Below, in pieces: positions 57,981 to 64,000 of a stretch of 64,000 nt of DNA. The position numbers and the translations under genes are program-made. This stretch comes from an uncultured bacterium (lineage in GTDB: Bacteria > Bacteroidota > Rhodothermia > Rhodothermales > Rubricoccaceae), in NCBI GenBank assembly GCA_947493945.1, contig CANLSR010000003.1:248001-312000 (forward strand), read 5' to 3'. The notes beneath the pieces are model-generated. The model ran no database searches and was not told where the DNA came from. It saw nothing but the letters and a program-made list of their open reading frames with translations. Positions within the stretch are counted from its first letter, which is position 1, and every line of letters begins with the position of its first letter.

Positions 57981-60900
57981 CTAGGCGGCGGGCGTCTCGG
58001 CGGCCACGCGGGCCTCCTCCGAGTCGAACCGGGTGTCGATGCCGGCCAGCGCCGGGCTCGGGTTGCGGAGCCGGGCGAGGTAGGTCAGCCGCGGCTTGAC
58101 CGCCAGCTCGGCGAGGACCGCGTAGTTGCGCGGGCTCTGCTTGCTCTTGAGCACCTGGCTGTCCCGGTTGCGGAGGTCGCCGAACACGATGGCCTCCGCC
58201 GGGCACGCCTGCTGGCACGCCGTCCGGACCGCGCCGTCGGCGATCGGCTCGTTCTCGATGTGGGCGTACTGCTGGGTCTGGCGGATCCGCTGCACGCAGA
58301 ACGTGCACTTTTCCATCACGCCGCGGTAGCGGACGGTGACGTACGGGTTGGACTGCATCTGGACCTCCAGCGGGATCGACTTGGTCCAGTTGTAGAAGTT
58401 GTACCGCCGCACCTTGTACGGGCAGTTGTTGGCGCAGTACCGCGTGCCGATGCACCGGTTGTACGTCATCTCGTTGAGCCCGTCGGGCGAGTGTGCGGTC
58501 GCGTTGACCGGGCAGACCTGCTCGCACGGCGCGTTCTCGCAGTGGACGCACATCATGGGCTGCTGGACCATGCCCGGGTCGGTCTCGTCGGCGCCGACGT
58601 AGTAGCGGTCGAGCCGGAGCCAGTGCATCTCGCGGCCGCGCGACACCTGGTCCTTGCCCACGACGGGCACGTTGTTCTCGGCCTGGCAGGCCACCACGCA
58701 CGCGTTGCAGCCGGTGCACGCGTTGAGGTCGATGGTCATGCCCCACTGGTTGTCCGAGTAGAGCGCCTCGCTCAGGCGGGGGTCGTCGCTCGCCGAGTTC
58801 TCCTCGCCCCAGAGCGGGTCGAAATTCTCCCACGGCGTGTCCTCGACGTAGAGGTCGCGGATCTTGGCGAACTCCGGGTCGGCCTGGTACTCCGCCAGCG
58901 TGCCGACGCGGACGATCTCGCGGCCCTCCATCGAGCCGTGGTCCTGGGTGCTCGCCAGGAGGTAGTCGTCGGCGATCTCGTCGATGTCGGCGACCATCTG
59001 GATGGTCGGGCTGGCCAGCGAGCGGACGCGCTCGACGCGGCCGGCCGTCGTGCTCCCGGGCAGGTCGAAGCCGGACAGGGCGGACAGGCCGCCCTGGTAG
59101 TAGACGTCGGTGTTGGCGTGGCCCGGGCGGAGCCAGCGGTTGAGACGCGCGACCACGTTCGTCTCGGCCAAGACCCGGTCCGACGCCAGCTCGCGGCCGT
59201 AGCCCAGGAACGCCGTCACCGAGTCGTCGGGGTGGCCGGGCTGGACCCAGACGGGCAGCTCGACGGCCGCGCCGCTGGCGGTCTGGATGCGCACGACGTG
59301 CGCGTGGTGCTTCCCCTTCTCGATCGGCGTGCCCTCGAACCGGTCGCCGTCGTCGATCAGGCTGGGCCCGAAGCGGCTCACGTCGTCCAGGCCCAGGCGA
59401 ACCGCCGTGCGCGGCGACATCATCGCCACGGGGTCCCAGGTCACCTTGGTCACCGGGTGCGGGGCCTCCTGCATCCAGGACACGTTGGAGAACGCGCCGT
59501 CGTACAGGGTGGGGCTGAGGCGCGTCACCAGCTCGACGGCGCCCTCGACGGGGGCCGCCAGGCCGCTCAGGTCGGCCTTGCCGCCGCCGGCGCCCAGCGA
59601 GGCAAAGCGCGTGTCGGCCACGAACCCGTCGTGGACCGCCGTCCGCCAGGCCGTCTCGAAGTCGCCCGGGAGCACGCCGCGGAGCCGCTGGCGGAGCAGG
59701 TCATAGCCGGCGTTGTTGCGGCCGGTGGCCAGCGTGTTCAAGACCTCGAGGTCTGAGTGGGCGTCGTTGAACAGGGGCGCGATGAGCGGCTGGACGATGG
59801 ACAGCGTGCCGTCGTAGGCCCGGGCGTCGCTCCACTGCTCCAGGTAGTGCGTCCGCGGGATGTGCCACGTCGCGCGCTGGCCCGTCTCGTCGCGGTACAG
59901 GCCCACGTGGATCGACGTCGGGACGCGCGCCAGCGCCTCCTCGAACTGGAGCTCGGCCGGCAGCGTGTACACCGGGTTCGTGCCCAGCATCACCAGCGTG
60001 TCGATCTGGCCCGCCGCCATGTCGCGGACCAGCGCCGCCAGCTGGGGGCCGACGGGCTGGACCGGCCCCTCGCCCGTGGCGAGGTACTCGACCACGCCGC
60101 CGCCGAACTGGCCGTTGAGGGCCGCCACGAGCGCGTGGACCTCGGGCGGCTGGGTCATCCCGGCCACGAACGCCGCCCGCCCGCCGGCGGCCCGGACGTC
60201 GGCCACGACGGCGTCGACGAACGGCTGGGCCGGCCCGCCGAGCACGCTCTGGGCGCCGGTCGCCACGCCCAGGCCCTGGGCGATGGCCGCGGCGGCGAAC
60301 GGGACCGCGCCGGCCTTGACCGCCAGCCGGTGGTCGGCCATGCCGCCCGTCAGGGTCATCGTCGACTCGATGGCGTACATCCGCGACATCGTGCCCCGCT
60401 CGTCGACGCGGCGCGAGGCGGCGTACTGGCGGTTGTTCCAGACCGAGTTGGGGTCCTCGCCGCCCAGGAAGTCGGCGTCGAACGAGACGATCACCTCGGC
60501 GTCCGAGAACCGGACGAGCGGCCGGGCCGGCTGGCCCAGCGCCTGCTGGGTGCCCAGCGCCTGGGCGTCGTCGAGGTGGGGGCCGAGCGTGATCCAGCGC
60601 GCGCCGGGCGTGGCGGCGAGGTAGCGCTCGCGGAGCGCGTCGACCGACGGCGAGGCCGAGGGCTCGGCCAGGACGGCCACGCGGCCGCCGCGCTGGCGCA
60701 GGCGGCCGGCCTCGGCCACGAACGAGCCCCAGTCGGCGCGCGCCGGCGCGCGCCCGTCCGCCCCGGAGGGCGCGTCGCCGCGCGTGGCGACGTAGCGGCT
60801 GCGGTCGGGGTCGTAGAGCTGGAGCACCGACGCCTGGGCGAAGATGTCGGTGGCGCCCCTGGAGATCGGGTGCTCAGGGTTGCCCTCGACCTTGGTCGGC

Positions 60901-61262
60901 CGCCCCTCGTGGTTCTGGACCACCACGGCGTGCCCGATGCCGCCCAGGGGCATCGACGTCGCGTAGTAGCTCGGGACGCCCGGGATCACCTCCTCGGGCT
61001 TGCGGGCGTAGGGCAGGATCTCCTCGACCGGGCGGCGGCAGCCGGCCATGCCCGCCAGCGCGGCGCTGGCGCCCATGACCTTGAGGAACGAGCGGCGGCT
61101 CGTGCCGGCGTCGGCCTCGGTCACCGGGTCCTGGAACTCTCCCTGGGCCAGCGCTCCGGCGCGGTCGGCGCGGCTCCGCCAGGTGGGCGCCTGGCCCGCC
61201 GTGGCCTGGGCGGCTTCGTCGGCCGCGACGTGGGCGGCGCTCAGGACATCAAGCTCGATCAT
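57981..61262 (-). CDS. actB: alternative complex III iron-sulfur subunit ActB
   Basis: Large periplasmic subunit of 1093 residues, joining a molybdopterin-oxidoreductase-like half without cofactor and a ferredoxin-like half. A Tat motif SRRSFLKVMGASAALAGMAG lies internally near residue 53, as in other ActB. The C-terminal part (about 840-1050) has four cysteine clusters: CTGCNACVVACQAENN, CVHCENAPCEQVCPV, CIGTRYCANNCPYKV, and CTFCVQRI paired with ACQQACPAEA. These give three [4Fe-4S] and one [3Fe-4S] centre. It carries electrons from ActC quinol to ActA and ActE hemes. Confidence 0.96.
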   Translation of the reverse strand: MIELDVLSAAHVAADEAAQATAGQAPTWRSRADRAGALAQGEFQDPVTEADAGTSRRSFLKVMGASAALAGMAGCRRPVEEILPYARKPEEVIPGVPSYYATSMPLGGIGHAVVVQNHEGRPTKVEGNPEHPISRGATDIFAQASVLQLYDPDRSRYVATRGDAPSGADGRAPARADWGSFVAEAGRLRQRGGRVAVLAEPSASPSVDALRERYLAATPGARWITLGPHLDDAQALGTQQALGQPARPLVRFSDAEVIVSFDADFLGGEDPNSVWNNRQYAASRRVDERGTMSRMYAIESTMTLTGGMADHRLAVKAGAVPFAAAAIAQGLGVATGAQSVLGGPAQPFVDAVVADVRAAGGRAAFVAGMTQPPEVHALVAALNGQFGGGVVEYLATGEGPVQPVGPQLAALVRDMAAGQIDTLVMLGTNPVYTLPAELQFEEALARVPTSIHVGLYRDETGQRATWHIPRTHYLEQWSDARAYDGTLSIVQPLIAPLFNDAHSDLEVLNTLATGRNNAGYDLLRQRLRGVLPGDFETAWRTAVHDGFVADTRFASLGAGGGKADLSGLAAPVEGAVELVTRLSPTLYDGAFSNVSWMQEAPHPVTKVTWDPVAMMSPRTAVRLGLDDVSRFGPSLIDDGDRFEGTPIEKGKHHAHVVRIQTASGAAVELPVWVQPGHPDDSVTAFLGYGRELASDRVLAETNVVARLNRWLRPGHANTDVYYQGGLSALSGFDLPGSTTAGRVERVRSLASPTIQMVADIDEIADDYLLASTQDHGSMEGREIVRVGTLAEYQADPEFAKIRDLYVEDTPWENFDPLWGEENSASDDPRLSEALYSDNQWGMTIDLNACTGCNACVVACQAENNVPVVGKDQVSRGREMHWLRLDRYYVGADETDPGMVQQPMMCVHCENAPCEQVCPVNATAHSPDGLNEMTYNRCIGTRYCANNCPYKVRRYNFYNWTKSIPLEVQMQSNPYVTVRYRGVMEKCTFCVQRIRQTQQYAHIENEPIADGAVRTACQQACPAEAIVFGDLRNRDSQVLKSKQSPRNYAVLAELAVKPRLTYLARLRNPSPALAGIDTRFDSEEARVAAETPAA

Positions 61263-61344
61263 TCGGGGGGAGGGATTCGGGGTAGGGGGTCCGGGGCCGG
61301 GGCGCTCGTCGTGGCGCGCCCGCGTCCGGCGTCCCTCTTGGCTC

Positions 61345-61998
61345 CTAGTAGTGGCAGGCCGAGCAGTTCTGAGGCGGCTTGATGCCCTCCTCCTCGATGC
61401 GGGCCAGGTTGGCCGCGCGGTCGGCGTCGGTCATGTCGTCGAGGTAGCCCATCGCGGTCACCAGCGACGGGTCGCGCAGGTGCTCCTCGGGCGCGCGGTG
61501 GCACTCCAGGCACCAGCCCATCGACAGCGGCTCGGCCTGGTACACGACCTCCATCTGGTCGATCCGCCCGTGGCAGCTCTCGCACCCCACGCCCACGTTG
61601 ACGTGGGCCGCGTGGCTAAACTGCGCGTAGTCCGGCAAGTGGTGGACCTTGACCCACTCGACCGGGACCCCGGTCGCCCAGCTCTCGCGGACGGGCAGCA
61701 GCTTGGCCGACTCCGTCGCCACGACGCCGTGGCAGTTCATGCACGTCTGGGTGCTCGGCACGTTGGCGTGCGGGCTCTGCTCGACGTGGTTGTGGCAGTA
61801 CCGGCAGTCCATGCCGAGCTGGCCGGCGTGGAGCGCGTGGCTGTACGGGACCGGCTGCTCAGGCTGGTACCCGACCTCGTAGAACTCGGGCGAGAGGTAA
61901 TACCACGCGAGGAGGACCACCAGGATGCCGCCGCCGAGCGCGCCGAACAGGGAGACCGTCGGGAGCGCGTTGGCCTGGCGAGGAAAAAGCTGAGGCAT
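61345..61998 (-). CDS. actA: alternative complex III pentaheme cytochrome c ActA
   Basis: Membrane-anchored pentaheme cytochrome of 217 residues, first gene of the operon. One N-terminal helix (about 15-37) is followed by five CxxCH sites at residues 65-69 (CRYCH), 86-90 (CMNCH), 139-143 (CESCH), 163-167 (CLECH) and 212-216 (CSACH), the last one residue from the C-terminus. Extra His residues (YSHALHAG, FSHAAHVNV) supply distal ligands. Family length and spacing are standard. A TACTTTCG promoter word lies upstream. Confidence 0.96.
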   Translation of the reverse strand: MPQLFPRQANALPTVSLFGALGGGILVVLLAWYYLSPEFYEVGYQPEQPVPYSHALHAGQLGMDCRYCHNHVEQSPHANVPSTQTCMNCHGVVATESAKLLPVRESWATGVPVEWVKVHHLPDYAQFSHAAHVNVGVGCESCHGRIDQMEVVYQAEPLSMGWCLECHRAPEEHLRDPSLVTAMGYLDDMTDADRAANLARIEEEGIKPPQNCSACHY

Positions 61999-62042
61999 GA
62001 CCGCTGGGTGTGAGGCCCGTCGGGGCGTGCGAGGGGCACTCG

Positions 62043-62050
62043 CGAAAGTA
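62043..62050 (-). promoter_or_regulatory. candidate promoter of the act-caa3 operon
   Basis: Minus-strand TACTTTCG, one mismatch from TAnnTTTG, starts 52 bases before the actA ATG. A second such word, TATATTCG, lies ~30 bases further upstream in a locally AT-rich stretch. This is the only promoter-like region ahead of the 15.5-kb operon. Confidence 0.5.
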
Positions 62051-62146
62051 AATGTGCCCCTCCGGGGGACGGGCGAATATAGATCGAAGCGCCGGGCCCG
62101 GTGCTCGGGGCGCGCCCCTAAACCAGACGCCGGGCGCGGCGGCGGC

Positions 62147-63538
62147 TCAGTGCAGAGGGGCCACCCCCGACACCGGTTTCAACCCAGACTGAAAGCTACG
62201 ACGAGTCTGGCGCGCGAACCGCGTCGAGAGCCCGACCGCCGCGACCGCCAGCCCCAGCGTGAGCCCCCACCACAGGCCCCGGGCGCCGGTGCCGGTCGCC
62301 AGCCCCAAGACCCCGCCGACCGTCAGCCCGACGCCCCAGTAGGACACGGCGGCGATGACCATCGGCACGCGGGTGTCCTTGAGGCCCCGGAGCGCGCCGG
62401 CCATCGCCGCCTGGACGCCGTCGAACAGTTGGAACACCGCCGCGATGCCGAGCAGCGCCACCGCCAGCGACGCCACCTCGGGCTGGGGCGACGACCCGGC
62501 GTAGAGCCAGATCACCCACCCGGGCCGGAGCCAGAACACCAGGGCCGACACGGCCATGAACGCCGCGCCAATCGCGGCGGCGGTCCAGCCGGCGCGCGCG
62601 GCGCCGGCCGTGTCCCCGGCGCCGGCGGCCATCCCCACCCGGATGCCGCCCGCCATGCCGATCCCGAGCGGCACCATGAACGTGATGCTGGCCGCGTTGA
62701 GCGCGATCTGGTGGGCCGCCAGCGCCACCTCGTGGTTCGGCAGCCGCCCCACGAACAGCGTCGCGGCGGTGAACAGGCCCGCCTCTAGCCCGAACCCGAC
62801 GCCGATGGGCCACCCCAGCCGGAACAGCGCCGCCAGCGCGGCCGGGTCGGGCCGCCGCAGGCCCACGAACACGCGGAACCGGCGCAACGCCCCACCTCGC
62901 ACGTAGAGCGCCAGCGCGATCGTCATCGCCGTGATGGTGATGGCCGAGGCCCGGCCCGATCCCACCAACCCCATCGCGGGAAGGCCCCACCCGCCAAATA
63001 TAAACAGGTAGTTGAGGCCGGCGTTGAGCGCGGTGCCGACCACCGTCACGGCCAGAACAGGACGAGGCTGGGCGTTCCCCTCGCACAGCCCGCGCAGCGC
63101 GGTAAACCACAGGTTGGGCACGAACCCCCAGCGGATCGCGGCGATGTAGTCGCCGGCGAGCGCGGCGGTGCCGGGCGCCTGGCCGGTCCACAGGAACACG
63201 TCCTCCATGAACCCGAGCCCGATCACGAACGGCACGCCCAGCAGCGTCGCCAGCCACAGCCCCTGGCGCGCCCCGCGCCCGGCCGCGTCAGTGTCGCCGG
63301 CGCCGACGGCCTGGGCCACCGTCGGCTGGACGGCGACGAGCACGCCGACGCAGACCATCGTCAACGTGACGTAGGCCGTCGAGCCGAGGACGATGGCGGC
63401 CATCGCCTCGGTGCCCAGCCGGCCTACCATCACGACGTCGACAAAGCTCATCGACATCTGCGAGAGCTGGACGAGCACGATGGGCACGGCCAGGGCCAGC
63501 GTGGGGCGGATGTCGCGGAGGGCGGGCGAGAGGGTCAT
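62147..63538 (-). CDS. MATE-family multidrug/Na+ antiporter
   Basis: Inner-membrane cation-coupled efflux pump of the NorM branch, 463 residues with twelve helices in two halves. Family markers are LALAVPIVLVQLSQMSMSFV, VDVVMVGRLGTEAMAAIVLG, AVQPTVAQAVGAGDTDAAGR and RQGLWLATLLGVP in the first half, and LGWPIGVGFGLEAGLFTAAT, VGRLPNHEVALAAHQIALNA and VFQLFDGVQAAMAGALRGLK in the second. The length is normal. The ATG at 63538 follows TAGCTTTC by only eight bases, so a very short or absent leader is possible. Substrate unknown. Confidence 0.93.
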   Translation of the reverse strand: MTLSPALRDIRPTLALAVPIVLVQLSQMSMSFVDVVMVGRLGTEAMAAIVLGSTAYVTLTMVCVGVLVAVQPTVAQAVGAGDTDAAGRGARQGLWLATLLGVPFVIGLGFMEDVFLWTGQAPGTAALAGDYIAAIRWGFVPNLWFTALRGLCEGNAQPRPVLAVTVVGTALNAGLNYLFIFGGWGLPAMGLVGSGRASAITITAMTIALALYVRGGALRRFRVFVGLRRPDPAALAALFRLGWPIGVGFGLEAGLFTAATLFVGRLPNHEVALAAHQIALNAASITFMVPLGIGMAGGIRVGMAAGAGDTAGAARAGWTAAAIGAAFMAVSALVFWLRPGWVIWLYAGSSPQPEVASLAVALLGIAAVFQLFDGVQAAMAGALRGLKDTRVPMVIAAVSYWGVGLTVGGVLGLATGTGARGLWWGLTLGLAVAAVGLSTRFARQTRRSFQSGLKPVSGVAPLH

Positions 63539-63953
63539 CAGGGAAAGCTATCCGAGCCCTCGGCCCCGCCGCCTTCGCGCCGTCCGCACCGGACGCGCCT
63601 CTCCCCTTCTCCCGGCCCACTGGCGGTCGCCGCGCGCGAGCGGTTCCGGCCCGCGAAGCGACGCCGGCGAGAGCCGCCAGCGGCGCGGGCGCAGGCGACT
63701 CGCTCCACGGTCCGGCGAGACTCCGCTCTTGTGCGAGACCTCCCCCGACGTCATCCTGAGCGAGCGCAGCGAGTCGAAGGATCTCTGGTGAGACTCTGCC
63801 TCAAGCTGGCGCTGCAAACTGTGAACAGAGGATGCCGCGCGCCAGAGATCCTTCGACAAGCTCAGGATGACGGGGCGCCGAGTTTCCGTATGGAGCATAG
63901 GACGGGCTCAGGCGAGACGGCCTTATGGAACGTGGCCGCGCGATCTTGCGGCC
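63539..63953. other. 415-base divergent intergenic region
   Basis: No convincing gene. It holds copy 3 of the dispersed inverted repeat (63751-63872) and GC-rich CTGGCGG/CCGCCAGCGG motifs near 63620 and 63675. It lies between the minus-strand MATE gene and the plus-strand gene starting at 63954. Confidence 0.7.
63751..63872. repeat. dispersed inverted repeat, copy 3 (122 bp)
   Basis: Arms gtcatcctgagcgagcgcag... and ...cttcgacaagctcaggatgac, with inner pair gaaggatctctgg/ccagagatccttc. The central ~40 bases differ from copies 1 and 2, so only the terminal arms are conserved among all three. Confidence 0.9.
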
Positions 63954-64000
63954 ATGCGATTTCTCTGCCTTCTCCTGTTCGTCTCGGCCGCCCCGGCCTG
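63954..64000 (+). CDS. start of an exported protein (partial)
   Basis: The ATG at 63954 opens MRFLCLLLFVSAAPA, a typical signal peptide, and the frame runs off the window after 15 codons. Nothing more can be said of the product. The start is plausible because the window's other exported proteins begin the same way after a similar leader. Confidence 0.5.
   Translation, partial: MRFLCLLLFVSAAPA

Noticed and set aside
63548..63898. 116-residue minus frame upstream of the MATE gene
   Set aside because: Covers dispersed repeat copy 3 (VILSLSKDLW); no independent coding support.

Overview
The window is about 70% G+C, densely coded and without mobile genes. Its content points to a marine Rhodothermota bacterium of the Rubricoccus/Rubrivirga type. 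The grounds are an alternative complex III operon running straight into a caa3 oxidase with the YSHPAV signature known from Rhodothermus, carotenoid genes like those for acylated carotenoid glucosides in Salinibacter, a PorZ-like propeller with a type IX sorting tail, a DUF2723 protein, Bacteroidota-like TAnnTTTG promoter words and mostly pyrimidine-rich leaders without Shine-Dalgarno sites. The species call is inference.

Layout. 1-2010: truncated ABC exporter, tRNA-Glu and tRNA-His, all minus. 2196-8410 (minus): PorZ-like protein, ribH, an MscS channel, a VKOR-DsbA fusion and a WbqC-like protein. 8411-8490: ten copies of an 8-bp repeat. 8636-13094 (plus): cruF, crtB, acyltransferase, a helical-repeat protein and a glycosyltransferase, together a plausible carotenoid glycoside ester pathway. 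13361-28009 (minus): a divergent type IV pilus/type II secretion-like machine with secretin, PilO-PilP-like and PilM-PilN fusions, a PilT-like ATPase with a changed Asp box, three subunits of unknown family, PilB, PilC and a small pilin-like protein. 28200-30566: Kef-type antiporter with a UBP zinc finger. 30634-34983 (minus): signalling island with GAF-cyclase, unknown protein and Ser/Thr kinase-TPR. 35125-45469: mixed housekeeping genes (bacilliredoxin, NlpC/P60, greA, mtgA, rsmI, two monothiol thioredoxin-like proteins, acetyltransferase, rhodanese, DUF2723, ybeY, AP2-domain protein). 45466-46425: metF.

46533-61998 (minus) is one long respiratory operon: actABCDEF, an unknown membrane protein, SCO, caa3 subunits II-I-III-IV and a small membrane protein. 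Alternative complex III would take electrons from menaquinol and pass them through its c hemes to the heme c domain of subunit II, and SCO would metallate CuA. 62147-63538 is a MATE transporter, and a truncated exported protein starts at 63954.

Three copies of a dispersed inverted repeat (13233, 23942, 63751) and several GC-rich CGCCAGC/GCTGGCG palindromes occupy intergenic gaps. Genes often overlap by GTGA or TAATG, which suggests translational coupling.
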